Below are positions 1-8,273 of a stretch of DNA of 33,834 nt, piece by piece. The number at the start of each line of letters is the position of its first letter. Position 1 is the first letter of the stretch. Made by a program: the position numbers and the translations under genes. The DNA is from Synechococcus sp. CS-1328 (lineage in GTDB: Bacteria; Cyanobacteriota; Cyanobacteriia; PCC-6307; Cyanobiaceae), in the NCBI RefSeq assembly GCF_025128095.1, contig NZ_JAHLYT010000069.1:1-33834 (forward strand), written 5' to 3'. The notes beneath the pieces are model-generated. The model was not told where the DNA came from. It was given only the letters and a program-made list of their open reading frames with translations, and did no database searches.

Positions 1-69
1 TCCAGCCTTCACTCCCACCGGGGTGGCGGCCCAATCGGCTTCTGAAATACCGGCCGGTGGGGTGATCAT
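1..69 (-). CDS. Possible IS66-family transposase, N-terminal edge (partial)
   Basis: The minus strand reads 23 codons from an ATG at 69-67 without a stop and runs off the window. The peptide has the pattern ISEADWAATPVGVK, which resembles the start of IS66-type transposases (typically I-S-x-x-D-W-x-A-T-P followed by a V). Only the first 23 residues are visible, so the DDE catalytic domain cannot be checked. No clear ribosome binding site precedes the ATG. It lies beside two degraded toxin-antitoxin genes, which fits a mobile or decaying region. It could equally be a short remnant, or another protein with a similar N-terminus. Confidence 0.35.
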   Translation of the reverse strand, partial: MITPPAGISEADWAATPVGVKAG

Positions 70-103
70 CGCAAGGAGTCTCTGACTGAGATGCAACCAG
101 GAA

Positions 104-545
104 TCAAGCCACCGTCAAGGGTTCAGCAAGGCCGATGTTCGCTGCGAGCTGTCCCGACCCCTGAACGGATACCCAGACTGGCCAGGCAGCTGTTCTGCCG
201 CCGGCAGAGGGCCAAGTGCAACGCATCCCCAGCCCGCAAGGGTGGCGCCTCGGCGAGACACAGGCGTGCAGCCACTTCGAAGTCCGCTGGCTCCACCTCC
301 AGAACCTGCAGGCGATTGTCTTGTAGCATGTCAAAGCGGCGCCAGGTCACCTCTCGTTCGCTTCAGCTGATTACCCCTCGCCGGCGATTGATCGCCAGGG
401 CAGAGGCCAGCTCCGCTTCCACCCATCGTGAGATCTGCCAGGGCCATTGGGCCACACCCCTGAGATAACGATGGGTCGCTGCTGTGCCGGGTTCATGAAT
501 CAAGGCAGCAACGAGCAGTGACGTGTCGAGGTAGATGCGCTTCAA
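104..545 (-). pseudogene. Broken PIN-domain (VapC-like) toxin
   Basis: The minus strand reads a PIN-type ribonuclease from a TTG at 545. The first acidic residue is in YLDTSLLVA, the second in EAELASAL and the third in LRAGDALHLA, the order expected of a VapC toxin. Two lesions break it. An in-frame TGA at 365-363 follows residue 60 (RRGVIS), and the same frame resumes at once with SEREVTWRRFDML. Near the C-terminus the expected LASLD is LASLG, and the frame then departs; the other frame offers a plausible end (LAANIGLAEPLTVA, stop near 104). The TTG overlaps the stop of the upstream antitoxin, the coupling expected of a TA pair. Stop-codon readthrough or sequencing error cannot be excluded, but with a broken partner, decay is likelier. 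Confidence 0.75.
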
Positions 546-789
546 TACCGCGCCCCTTCCCTCAGATCCCTGATCACTGCTGCAGTCTCCAGGTCTGCAT
601 GCATCTGCTGGGCCGTGGTGGTCGCCAGGAAGCCGGCCAGGTCAAACCCGTCTGTTGGTGCCGGCACCGCCGGCCTCAGCCTGGCCAAGGGATCCCACGG
701 CGGGTGATTTCCACCTCTTCACCGGCCTCCACCGCATCCAGTAAGGCCGAGAGCTGGGCCTTGGCCTGCGCCACATTCAGGCTACGCAT
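542..789 (-). pseudogene. Frameshifted Phd/YefM-like antitoxin
   Basis: From the ATG at 789 the minus strand reads MRSLNVAQAKAQLSALLDAV and continues to EEVEITRRG, the typical N-terminal fold of Phd/YefM antitoxins, then stops at 678-676 after GIPWPG. Restoring one missing base in the CCTTGG at about 689-694 gives the expected ARLRPAVP and a C-terminal tail (FDLAGFLATTTAQQM, later VIRDLREGARY) that ends in TGA at 544-542. That stop overlaps the TTG start of the PIN gene. ATGs at 792 and 810 are alternative starts. The antitoxin is therefore inactivated by a 1-nt deletion. Without it, an active toxin would not be tolerated, which agrees with the broken PIN gene. Confidence 0.75.
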
Positions 790-977
790 CATCCCTTCTC
801 TGTTGGTCATATGACCACTTTTGTCGGGTCGCTCCCTGCGGTGAAGGCCGAAAGCCGGGCCTTGGCAGCCAGCAGGGATCAAGGTTCCCTTTGCCAGTAC
901 CGCATCCGGGAGGGGAGCTACGCAGACCCATCGGTCATGGCACAGAGACGGCCAGGGCCTCAGATGCGTTGATCCTG

Positions 978-1571
978 TTAATCGCCACTGCAGAAGCCTG
1001 TGAGCAGTGCCTCCGCCCAATCAGGCAAGGGATCCCAATGTCGCTCGATTCGGCCGTGCGTCACCGTGAAGACTGGACGGAAGGGTTGATCGGCTGAACT
1101 GTTGTCGTAGACCCTGGCAACGTCGCAGAGCGGCAATGATGTTCGGACATGATTCAGCATTCTCGGGATGCGGCTCACGACCTTGTCAGCAGGTACATCA
1201 TGACCTCCCTCGCTGACCCGCTCGCTGATGCGAGCCTGGTTCAAGGATGGACTCTGGAGGTGAATCATCACCATGATCACTTGGTAGCCAAGGGCCTTGG
1301 CATGGCCCACGAAGTCAATCTTGGAGTGATGGGAATACACCGTTTCAAAGCAGAAGCTCAACCCTCTGAGCAGGAGGTTGTTGCGTTGGTCTTCAGCCAG
1401 CTTGGCTGCTTCGTAACTGTGCGCCTCAGGTGCGTCTGGATAGGCGACCGAGGCGAGCACATCCGCATTCACAAACGGCACTCCAAGAGGCTGGAGATAG
1501 AGGCGATAGAACGTCGATTTCCCAGCTCCATTACCGCCCACCAGCATCCACAGCTGCCTGGGTTCTGTCAT
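978..1571 (-). CDS. Zeta-toxin-like P-loop kinase (COG4185-type)
   Basis: This 197-residue protein has a Walker A at residues 12-20 (GGNGAGKST). It then has the zeta-family order: an acidic residue in FVNADVLA, the glutamate in FCFETVYS, and RVSEGGHDVPADKV, a signature of zeta-like kinases. Classical zeta toxins phosphorylate UDP-N-acetylglucosamine and so poison wall synthesis; the substrate here is unknown. Its start overlaps the antitoxin stop by 4 nt (ATGA at 1571-1568), so the two are translationally coupled. It reads without interruption, unlike the neighbouring Phd/PIN pair, and is probably functional. About 170 nt without a recognised gene separate it from that pair. Confidence 0.8.
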   Translation of the reverse strand: MTEPRQLWMLVGGNGAGKSTFYRLYLQPLGVPFVNADVLASVAYPDAPEAHSYEAAKLAEDQRNNLLLRGLSFCFETVYSHHSKIDFVGHAKALGYQVIMVMIHLQSPSLNQARISERVSEGGHDVPADKVVSRIPRMLNHVRTSLPLCDVARVYDNSSADQPFRPVFTVTHGRIERHWDPLPDWAEALLTGFCSGD

Positions 1572-1999
1572 GGTGCCGAGTCGGTGGAGGGCTCGGTGTC
1601 GATCGGCTGAAACAACCCATGGCGAAACAGCCCCACGATGCGCGTGCCGTCTGGAGTGATCTGTTCCAGAGAGCCAGGTTGGGTGATCGAAGCCTGATAA
1701 CGGAAGGCCGCCGAACTCACGATTTGTTGCAGGGCCCCGGACTGTCGATCGGCCTCCACCGCTGCGAACACCTGCTCAGGCGAAACCATCGGTGCAACAA
1801 CAGGTTCAGGCCTGAGGCGTGTCAGACCCGCGGCCACGTCCAGCAACGTGTCTGGATCGAGCACACGGGCCACCTGGCGGCCCAGCGCTGCCCAGTATTC
1901 GATCTGCTCAGCAGCGCTGCGATGGTGCCGGGCCCCGATCCGAGCGGCGCTCTCCATCAGCTCGCTTTGTAACCGCACAGGAGAAGCGGCTTTTGGCAT
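1568..1999 (-). CDS. ParD-like antitoxin (DUF/pfam ParD_like)
   Basis: This 143-residue protein begins at an ATG at 1999 preceded by GGAGA about 9 nt upstream, which decides against longer readings. Residues 8-45 follow the ParD_like pattern: VRLQSELMESAARIGA, then HHRSAAEQIEYWAALGR, a short ribbon-helix-helix-like DNA-binding region. The remainder (about 60-143) is longer than a minimal antitoxin and probably holds the toxin-neutralising part. Its stop overlaps the start of the zeta-like kinase gene. A perfect 7-bp inverted repeat lies 32 nt upstream of the ATG, as expected for autoregulation. The family assignment rests on the motif pattern only. Confidence 0.72.
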   Translation of the reverse strand: MPKAASPVRLQSELMESAARIGARHHRSAAEQIEYWAALGRQVARVLDPDTLLDVAAGLTRLRPEPVVAPMVSPEQVFAAVEADRQSGALQQIVSSAAFRYQASITQPGSLEQITPDGTRIVGLFRHGLFQPIDTEPSTDSAP

Positions 2000-2030
2000 C
2001 ACGAGAATCTCCAACGCATCGCGTTTAGAC

Positions 2031-2047
2031 CGTAGCAGAATGCTACG
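2031..2047. promoter_or_regulatory. Candidate operator of the ParD-like/zeta operon
   Basis: A perfect inverted repeat, CGTAGCA then GAA then TGCTACG, lies 32 nt upstream of the antitoxin ATG at 1999. Position and symmetry suit binding by a ribbon-helix-helix dimer. No clear -35 or -10 can be assigned around it. Inference only. Confidence 0.5.
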
Positions 2048-2181
2048 AGTGTTTGACTGGTGGTCGTTCTGCTTGTTGGTGACGCGCTGTACTCCGCAGG
2101 CATCCATGGGTGTTCGACTGCCCTTGTCGCCAATCATCCAGCTATCTCTGAATCTGGCTGTTGTTGCATTCCCCTTCTCTC

Positions 2182-3204
2182 TCAGGCCACAACAGCCTCC
2201 ATCCCGATCACCCCCATCACATGGGGAAACACCTCCCCCACCTCCGGCACCAGCTCCCAGCGCACCTCGGCTTTCAGGCGCTGCGGGTCGATCACCAGCA
2301 GCCGCAGTGTCCCCGGCTGATCGGCCAGATCGGCATAGAAGCGCTGCCGCACTCCCTCAAGCTGCTCGGCCGTGCAGCAGTGGATGAAGCCCACGTCCGC
2401 CAGGCTTGCCGCGCGGGTGGAGCGGTCGTAGAAGCCCTGGCGCTTCGCCGGCTGCCAGTCGCTCTCCAGGGCCAGGTGGTAGATCCAGCCTCGCGACAAC
2501 CACGGCTGGGGCTGGGTCCAGGGTTGCGCCATCACCGTTGCCAGCTCTGGCCCTTCGAGGAAACGCATCAGCCAGGCCTGCAGGGGCTTCAGGTCTGGTT
2601 CGGCATCGAAGCCTGCCGGATCGGCCAGGCGGAACTGGCGCACGAAGGGCAGCAGGGCCCAGTCCGCCAGGGAGGAACGGGAGCCCAGCAGCCAGCCCTC
2701 TGGTGTTGCCGCCAGCCGTTCACTCCAGCGCTGCAGGATCGCCAGGGCGGTGGCCCGGTGCATCGGCCGCTCCTGCTCCCCCTCGGCGCCATGGCGGTTG
2801 GCGTACTTGAAGCGATCCAGGTGGTGTTTGAAGCGGCCGTCGTTCTCGGCGATCAGCGTCGTGATCTCCGCCTGTTCAGATTGGCTCCGGCCTATCCACC
2901 AGCCCTGCGGGTCGCGGTGCTCCAGGGCCCACTGCATGATCTCCAGGCTCTCCTCCAGCACCAGCCCAGGCTGTTTCTCTTCGGAGGCGGAACCGTTTCC
3001 CTTCCCGGACCCGGTCCTTTTTCTGGGCACCACCAGCACCGGCACCGTGCCCTTGGCTGAGGCCTCCAGCAGCTCAGGCGGCTTGGCCCGCAGGCTCACC
3101 TCCCGCAGTTCCAGGTTTGGCCCCGGCTCAAAACCGGCGGCGGCCAGGGCCAGCCGGGCGCGGATGGCGTAGGGGCAGCGGCGGAAGCTGTAGAGCACCG
3201 GCAT
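2182..3204 (-). CDS. Glutathione S-transferase fused to a DUF952 domain
   Basis: This 340-residue protein starts at the ATG at 3204 (MPVLYSFRRCPYAIRAR), the usual beginning of GST-type thioredoxin folds with a CPYA active-site motif. Residues 1-80 form the N-terminal domain, interrupted by a charged low-complexity insert at about residues 61-76. Residues 90-230 form the helical domain, including SSLADWALLPFVR. Residues 237-340 match DUF952: W-I-Y-H-L-A, then GFIHCC, LLVIDP and FPHVMG near the end. The fusion suggests one enzyme with both activities, but the DUF952 reaction is not established. It is the last gene of the minus-strand run, 62 nt after the DUF6880 stop. A longer reading to 3267 is possible but begins before the conserved fold. 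Confidence 0.8.
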   Translation of the reverse strand: MPVLYSFRRCPYAIRARLALAAAGFEPGPNLELREVSLRAKPPELLEASAKGTVPVLVVPRKRTGSGKGNGSASEEKQPGLVLEESLEIMQWALEHRDPQGWWIGRSQSEQAEITTLIAENDGRFKHHLDRFKYANRHGAEGEQERPMHRATALAILQRWSERLAATPEGWLLGSRSSLADWALLPFVRQFRLADPAGFDAEPDLKPLQAWLMRFLEGPELATVMAQPWTQPQPWLSRGWIYHLALESDWQPAKRQGFYDRSTRAASLADVGFIHCCTAEQLEGVRQRFYADLADQPGTLRLLVIDPQRLKAEVRWELVPEVGEVFPHVMGVIGMEAVVA

Positions 3205-3266
3205 CGGATGTGCGATCGGCGCAGTCGTCAATGCTCCGTTTCTCCCAACGCTGGCGCCCATGTTCA

Positions 3267-4640
3267 TCAGCCTGGCCCATGGGGCGGCACTTGGAGACCA
3301 TCCACCTCCTGCCAGAAGCCAAGGCGGCGCCAGAAGCGCTGGCGCAGGTCTTCTTCAAAGGTCTGGTGATCCGGCAGGTCGTGCCAGTGGTCGATGCGCG
3401 GAGCGAGTGCGGCGCAATGGAGCAGGTGTTGGGCGGCGTAGGGGTAGCGCTTCGGGCGGGAGTGCTCCAGGGCGAAGCTCACCATCGCGCGCAGCAGCAC
3501 GGTGGCGGCCAGCGGATGGCCGGCCTCCAGCTGCTCAGCGGCCGGGCCGTAGAGCCCGAAGGCCTCCCCATCCCAGCTGTGGGGCTGGCGCAGCACCAGC
3601 TCCGCCGCCCGGCGCAGATCCGGCCAGGCCAGCAGGAAGTCCAGGGCTGCCCGAGGCTTCTCGTGGGCCAGCACCCGATCGAGAGCCTCCTCCTCGGCCT
3701 CCACATCCACGAAATCAGTGAGCCGGCGGAGGTACTCGCGCAGCAGGTCGGCATCGAGATCTTCCAGGAAGCCCTGCCAGCGTTCTTGCTGGGCCTCCTC
3801 GCGGCGGCCCAGGGCGTCGAGGGCCTCGATCCGCGGACGCCGCAGCAGTGCACCCAGCCACTGGAGCCCCTCCGCGTCCACCCGTTCCAGCGCCGCCAAC
3901 GCCTCGTCGGCTCGCCCTGCCCCCAGCAGCCGTTCCGCCACCGCCGCCGCCACGGCGGGGCGCCGCAGATCGTCGGCGCTGAAGCTCCCCACGAAGGCCT
4001 CCACGTCGCCCATGGCATCGGCGATTGCCAGCATCACCGCCGAGCGGGCCGGCGTGCCGCGGCGGGCGAACTCCTGGCGCAGCGCCTCCAGCCCCTGCCG
4101 GCCCAGCGGCTCGGCCAGCAACCCCACGAGCCGATCGAGCTGGCGGTAGCCGTTGCACTCCATCAGCGCCTCAGCGATCCGCTCCGCCGCGGCCTCGGGC
4201 TTCGGCTGGGCTGCCTCCACGCTGGCCGGCAGGGCCTCAAGCACCCGATCGAAGAAGCCGCCAAGCGTGCCGCTGCCGTCGTGGCAGCGATCCAAGATCC
4301 CCTCCGACAGCTCCAGCAACTGCCAGTGCAGGTCGTAGGCCAGGGCCGGAGCTTCTGCACGGATCGACCCGGTGATCGCGGCCAGCTGGCCCTCCAGTTC
4401 GGTGAGCAGGGTTCTGCCTTTGGCCGCATCGAGAAATGTACCGGCCTGGTCGATCGTGCGCAGGCGCTTGCGCACCTCCTGTGCCGCCTCTTCGGCGCCT
4501 CTGCCTTCCGCCAGCGCCAGCCGCAAGCGGCGCTTGGCCGCCGCATTCCCCTGGCTCAGCTCCAGCAGCAGTTCCGCCAGCCGGGTCGCCCCCAGGGCCT
4601 CGAGGTTGTGGACATTGAGCGTGGTGCGGGCGGCGGCCAC
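3267..4640 (-). CDS. DUF6880 family protein
   Basis: This 457-residue protein opens with ARTTLNVHNLEALGATRLAEL, the characteristic start of DUF6880 proteins, which often sit near SWIM zinc-finger or nuclease-like genes. The body is almost wholly predicted alpha helix, rich in Ala, Leu, Glu and Arg, with repeated A-x-x-x-L helices like a solenoid of TPR type. There are no membrane segments or signal peptide, so it is probably cytoplasmic. It begins 6 nt after the trhO stop and is likely cotranscribed. The function is unknown; the helical repeats suggest a protein-binding role. Confidence 0.72.
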   Translation of the reverse strand: MAAARTTLNVHNLEALGATRLAELLLELSQGNAAAKRRLRLALAEGRGAEEAAQEVRKRLRTIDQAGTFLDAAKGRTLLTELEGQLAAITGSIRAEAPALAYDLHWQLLELSEGILDRCHDGSGTLGGFFDRVLEALPASVEAAQPKPEAAAERIAEALMECNGYRQLDRLVGLLAEPLGRQGLEALRQEFARRGTPARSAVMLAIADAMGDVEAFVGSFSADDLRRPAVAAAVAERLLGAGRADEALAALERVDAEGLQWLGALLRRPRIEALDALGRREEAQQERWQGFLEDLDADLLREYLRRLTDFVDVEAEEEALDRVLAHEKPRAALDFLLAWPDLRRAAELVLRQPHSWDGEAFGLYGPAAEQLEAGHPLAATVLLRAMVSFALEHSRPKRYPYAAQHLLHCAALAPRIDHWHDLPDHQTFEEDLRQRFWRRLGFWQEVDGLQVPPHGPG

Positions 4641-4646
4641 GGCAGG

Positions 4647-5594
4647 TCAGGACCGCTCGAACTGCCGCTGGCGGTCGGCGAAGCGCTGGCGATCGGCATC
4701 GCTGTAGCGACTCAGGCAGTGGCGGCAGCTCACCCCTTCCACATAGCTGGCCAGGCTTCGATCAGCCGGTGAGAGGGGCAGGCCGCAGGCGTGGCAGAGG
4801 CTGTGCTCGCCGGGCTCGAGGCGGTGGTTCACCGCTACCCGCTGGTCGAACACGAAGCATTCGCCCTGCCAGCTGCTGGCCTGCTCGGGAATCTCCTCGA
4901 GATACCGCAGAATGCCCCCCTGCAGGTGATGCACCCCCTCGAAACCCTGCTGGAGCAGGTAGGCGGTGGCTTTCTCGCAGCGGATGCCGCCGGTGCAGAA
5001 CAGGGCCAGCTGTTTCGGCTGCCGCTCGGCCACCAGGGGTCTCAGCTCCTGCTCCACCCACTGGGGAAAGTCCCGGAAGCTGCCGGTGCCGGGATCGATC
5101 GCCCCCTCGAAGCTGCCGATCGCCACTTCGTAGTCATTGCGGGTATCGATCACCAGGGTGTCGGGATCGTGGATCAGGGCGTTCCATTGCACGGGATCCA
5201 CGTAGGTGCCCACAGGTGTGGCATCCAGCTGCACCGTGGGGCAACCCATGCTCACGATCTCCCGCTTGATCCGCACCTTCCAGCGCCGGAAGGCCTGCCG
5301 CGGCGCCGTGCTGCGCTTCACCGTGAGTTCGGCCAGGCGTGGATCGCTCTGCAGGGACGCCAGCAAGGCCTCCACGCCTGCGCTGGGGCCGCTCACCGTG
5401 CCGTTCACCCCTTCGGTGGCCAGCAGCAGGCTGCCCATCACGCCGCCGGCCTCGCCCACGGCCCGCCAGCGTTGCTGCAGATCCGGTAGCTCCTCCGCTG
5501 CCAGGACCGCGAAGCGGTAGAACGCGGCCACCAGGACCTCGGTGGCGGCCGAGGGTTGGGCTGGGGCTGGGGCTGGGGCTGGGGCGTCAGGCAT
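4647..5594 (-). CDS. trhO: tRNA uridine(34) hydroxylase, rhodanese family (TrhO/YceA)
   Basis: This 315-residue protein matches TrhO, which hydroxylates uridine 34 of certain tRNAs as a step to 5-oxyacetyl-uridine. An N-terminal alpha/beta domain (EGVNGTVSG near 61-69, [13 protein letters not shown] near 105-117) is followed by a rhodanese domain with [10 protein letters not shown] near 148-157 and the catalytic loop [10 protein letters not shown] at 199-208. Two CxxC pairs near the C-terminus (CHAC and CRHC) suggest a zinc-binding tail. The ATG at 5594 overlaps the bioB end by 8 nt. Residues 4-13 are an Ala-Pro run encoded by a GGGGCT-type repeat at about 5560-5584, which probably varies between strains. 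Confidence 0.92.
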   Translation of the reverse strand: MPDAPAPAPAPAQPSAATEVLVAAFYRFAVLAAEELPDLQQRWRAVGEAGGVMGSLLLATEGVNGTVSGPSAGVEALLASLQSDPRLAELTVKRSTAPRQAFRRWKVRIKREIVSMGCPTVQLDATPVGTYVDPVQWNALIHDPDTLVIDTRNDYEVAIGSFEGAIDPGTGSFRDFPQWVEQELRPLVAERQPKQLALFCTGGIRCEKATAYLLQQGFEGVHHLQGGILRYLEEIPEQASSWQGECFVFDQRVAVNHRLEPGEHSLCHACGLPLSPADRSLASYVEGVSCRHCLSRYSDADRQRFADRQRQFERS

Positions 5595-6600
5595 GGGCGA
5601 CCGCCGGGGCCGGTGATGCGGCACAGGCCTTGGCAGTGGCCGGCGGCGCCTCTGCGGTGTCCACCCGCACCCCCGCTGCCGCCAGCAGGGCTTGGTCTGC
5701 GGCTACATCCGGGTTGCCGGTGGTGAGCAGGGTGTCGCCGTAGAAGATCGAATCGGCGCCCGCCAGCAGGCAGAGGATCTGGGCTTCGCGGTTCATCTGG
5801 TCGCGGCCGGCACTCAGCCGCACCCGGCTGTGGGGCATCAGGATCCGCGCCACCGCCACCATCCGCACCAGCTCCAGCGGATCCACCGCCGGCTGTTCCT
5901 CCAGCGGTGTGCCCTCTACCGCCACCAGGGCATTGATCGGCACGCTCTCGGGATGGGGATCGAGGCTGGCCAGCACCTGCAGCAGGCCGGCGCGATCCGC
6001 TGGCGTTTCGCCCATGCCGATGATGCCGCCGCAGCAGAGGGTCACACCGGCCCGGCGCACCCGCTGCAGGGTTTCAAGCCGCTCCTGATAGGTGCGGGTG
6101 GTGATGATCCGGCCGTAGTGCTCTGGGCTGGTGTCGAGGTTGTGGTTGTAGGCGGTGAGGCCCGCCTCTGCCAGCCGACCGGCCTGCTGATCGGTGAGCA
6201 TGCCGGCGGTCACGCAGGCCTCCAGCCCCAGCTCCCTCACCCCTTGCACCATCGCCAGCATCGCCTCGAACGGCGCTCCGTCGCGGATCTCCCGCCAGGC
6301 CCAGCCCATGCAGAAGCGGTTTGCGCCGGCCGCCTTCGCCGCCCGGGCCCGCTCCAGCACCGGCGCCACCTCCAGTTCCGGCCGGCCGGCCACATCGGCG
6401 CTGTGGTGCATCGACTGGGGGCAATAGGCGCAGTCTTCCTCGCAGCCGCCGGTCTTGACGCTCAGCAGCGAGGCCAGCTGCACCGTGTAGCCCGGATTGG
6501 CGGCCCTGTGCACCTGCTGGGCCTGCCAGAGCAGATCCATCAACGGCAGGCTCAGCAGCGTCTGGATCTCGGCGTGGCTCCAGTCGTGGCGGGTGATCAC
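5587..6600 (-). CDS. bioB: Biotin synthase
   Basis: This 337-residue radical-SAM enzyme inserts sulfur into dethiobiotin in the last step of biotin synthesis. The CxxxCxxC cluster motif is at residues 53-60 (CEEDCAYC), followed by the YCPQS signature. The second-cluster region is visible in [10 protein letters not shown], in CVTAG and in the [12 protein letters not shown] block. RLSAGRDQM near the C-terminus is also typical. Length is normal for the family, apart from an Ala-rich tail of about 20 residues. It lies 62 nt after uppS and overlaps trhO, so it probably belongs to the same transcript. Confidence 0.96.
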   Translation of the reverse strand: MITRHDWSHAEIQTLLSLPLMDLLWQAQQVHRAANPGYTVQLASLLSVKTGGCEEDCAYCPQSMHHSADVAGRPELEVAPVLERARAAKAAGANRFCMGWAWREIRDGAPFEAMLAMVQGVRELGLEACVTAGMLTDQQAGRLAEAGLTAYNHNLDTSPEHYGRIITTRTYQERLETLQRVRRAGVTLCCGGIIGMGETPADRAGLLQVLASLDPHPESVPINALVAVEGTPLEEQPAVDPLELVRMVAVARILMPHSRVRLSAGRDQMNREAQILCLLAGADSIFYGDTLLTTGNPDVAADQALLAAAGVRVDTAEAPPATAKACAASPAPAVAHA

Positions 6601-6625
6601 AGGGGCTTCAGGTGGGGCGTTGGAA

Positions 6626-6670
6626 TCGGCGCACAGGCCATTGGGCTTGTGGCCGCTGGGCTTCAGGCCG
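6626..6670. repeat. Degenerate 15-nt tandem repeat over the uppS stop
   Basis: Three 15-nt units follow one another: TCGGCGCACAGGCCA, TTGGGCTTGTGGCCG and CTGGGCTTCAGGCCG. The last two agree at 12 of 15 positions. The uppS stop codon (6665-6663) lies in the third. This is the weaker form of a pattern seen at several other stop codons in the window. Confidence 0.5.
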
Positions 6671-7442
6671 CGGGGGCCACGCCGCCGAAACGGCGCTGCC
6701 GGCCCTGGTAGTCCAGCAGAGCGTGCAGCAGGGCTTCCTGATCGAAATCGGGCCAGAGCACATCGGTGATGTGGAGCTCGGCGTAGGCCAGTTGCCAGAG
6801 CAGGAAGTTGCTCAGCCGCTGCTCGCCGCTGGTGCGGATCAGCAGATCCGGATCGGCTTCGCCGGCCGTGTGCAGCTCGGCCGCGAAGCTGGCTTCATCG
6901 ATCGCTTCGGGATCGAGCGTGCCCGCCGCCACCCGCTGGGCCAGCTGGCGCGCCGCCCGCACCAGTTCGTTGCGGCCGCCGTAGTTGGTGCACACGTTGA
7001 AGTGGATGCCGCTGTTGCCCGCCGTGCGCTCAGTGGCTTCGGCGATGCGCTGGCGCAGCCCTTCCGGCAGGGGCTCCAGGTCGCCCAGGAAGCGAATCCG
7101 CACCTGCTCCCGCTCCAGCCCCTCCAGTTCCCGCACCAGCACCTTCTCGAACAGGGCCATCAGGAAGCTCACCTCCTCCCCGGGCCGGTTCCAGTTCTCG
7201 GTGGAGAAGGCATAGGCCGTTAGAGCACCGATGCCCCAGTCGCTGCAGAGGCGCAGGGTGCGCTTCAGGGATTCCACCCCCGCCCGGTGCCCCATCACCC
7301 GCGGCAGGCCGCGCTGCCGTGCCCAGCGGCCATTGCCATCCATGATCACCGCCACATGGGTGGGCAGTCGAGCTGGATCGAGAGCCGCCGGTAATGGCGA
7401 CACGTGGGAGTGGGGTGTGGTGGTCGCCAGGGCGCGACTCAT
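6663..7442 (-). CDS. uppS: Isoprenyl (undecaprenyl) diphosphate synthase
   Basis: This 259-residue cis-prenyltransferase extends farnesyl diphosphate with isopentenyl units to the C55 carrier lipid for peptidoglycan and surface polysaccharides. The conserved motif [12 protein letters not shown] is near residues 30-41, with the catalytic Asp at 35. [30 protein letters not shown] and [19 protein letters not shown] follow in family order. The first 25 residues are a variable extension. The start overlaps the cdaA stop by 4 nt, so translation is coupled. Confidence 0.96.
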   Translation of the reverse strand: MSRALATTTPHSHVSPLPAALDPARLPTHVAVIMDGNGRWARQRGLPRVMGHRAGVESLKRTLRLCSDWGIGALTAYAFSTENWNRPGEEVSFLMALFEKVLVRELEGLEREQVRIRFLGDLEPLPEGLRQRIAEATERTAGNSGIHFNVCTNYGGRNELVRAARQLAQRVAAGTLDPEAIDEASFAAELHTAGEADPDLLIRTSGEQRLSNFLLWQLAYAELHITDVLWPDFDQEALLHALLDYQGRQRRFGGVAPAA

Positions 7443-8251
7443 CCGCGGGTATCCGGCGTGTCCTTCGCCACGCTACGTCCCGTGGACGAAGCCAGGGCAT
7501 CGCTGAGCAGGTCGTGCAGACGGCTGCTGGTGATCGGCCGCTGCAACCGCCCCTGGCAGGCCAGTGACAGGGTGCCCGTTTCCTCCGACACCACGATGCA
7601 GAGGCAGCGATCAAAGCGCTCGGTGATGCCCAGGGCCGCCAGATGGCGGGTGCCGTAGCGGTTGCTGCCCTGGCGTGAGAGCGGCAGGATCACCCCCGCC
7701 GCCATGATCCGGTTGGCCCGCACCAGCACGGCTCCATCGTGCAGGGGCGTATCGGCCGCGAACAGGTTGAGCAGCAGATCCACCGACAGCTGCGCATCCA
7801 GCGGGATACCGGGATTGAGAAAATCCTCGGGGCGGAGGTCGCTTCCCAGATCCACCAGCACCAGCGCTCCCCTGCGGCTCTGGGACAGCCGACCGGCCGC
7901 CTCGCTCAGCACCGCCACCGAGCCGGAGGCCAGACCGTCGCGACCGCTGTTGCCGAACAGCACGTCCAGCCGTCCGGTGCCGAGCAGTTCCATCAAGCGG
8001 CGCAGCTCCCCTTGCCAGAGGATGGCCAGGGCCAGGCTGCAGGCCAGCACCAGGGCATCCACCAACTTGGTGGTGAGCGGCAGGTTGGCGTAGCGCTGCA
8101 CCACCCAGGCCAGCGCCACCAGAAACAGGTAGCCCCGCAACAACCACAGGGTGCGGGATTCGGTCACCCGGCCGAGCACCACAACCCCCAGACCGGTGGC
8201 GAACAGCAGGTCGAGCAGCAGGCGGGGGTCGACGAGCCTCAGCCAGGCCAC
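7439..8251 (-). CDS. cdaA: Diadenylate cyclase CdaA (c-di-AMP synthase)
   Basis: This 270-residue membrane protein condenses two ATP to cyclic di-AMP. Three N-terminal hydrophobic segments (about residues 12-28, 37-52 and 64-79) precede the DAC domain. The domain has the two signature motifs: DGA at 172-174 within PLHDGAVLV, and GTRHLAALG around 200-208 with the Arg-His pair at 202-203. This is the usual CdaA layout. It lies 22 nt after lysA and overlaps uppS by 4 nt. The arrangement places a second messenger linked to osmotic and wall homeostasis with two wall-precursor genes. Confidence 0.93.
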   Translation of the reverse strand: MAWLRLVDPRLLLDLLFATGLGVVVLGRVTESRTLWLLRGYLFLVALAWVVQRYANLPLTTKLVDALVLACSLALAILWQGELRRLMELLGTGRLDVLFGNSGRDGLASGSVAVLSEAAGRLSQSRRGALVLVDLGSDLRPEDFLNPGIPLDAQLSVDLLLNLFAADTPLHDGAVLVRANRIMAAGVILPLSRQGSNRYGTRHLAALGITERFDRCLCIVVSEETGTLSLACQGRLQRPITSSRLHDLLSDALASSTGRSVAKDTPDTRG

Positions 8252-8273
8252 GTTTGGGGGAGATTCGTGATGC

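Noticed and set aside
811..977. Minus-strand reading frame continuing upstream of the broken antitoxin
   Set aside because: Although open, its peptide shows no family pattern, and the antitoxin has its own start at 789-810.
3117..4772. Long plus-strand open frame opposite the DUF6880 gene
   Set aside because: It is the reverse of a real Ala/Leu/Arg-rich coding frame and shows no motif; the minus-strand protein has the family start.
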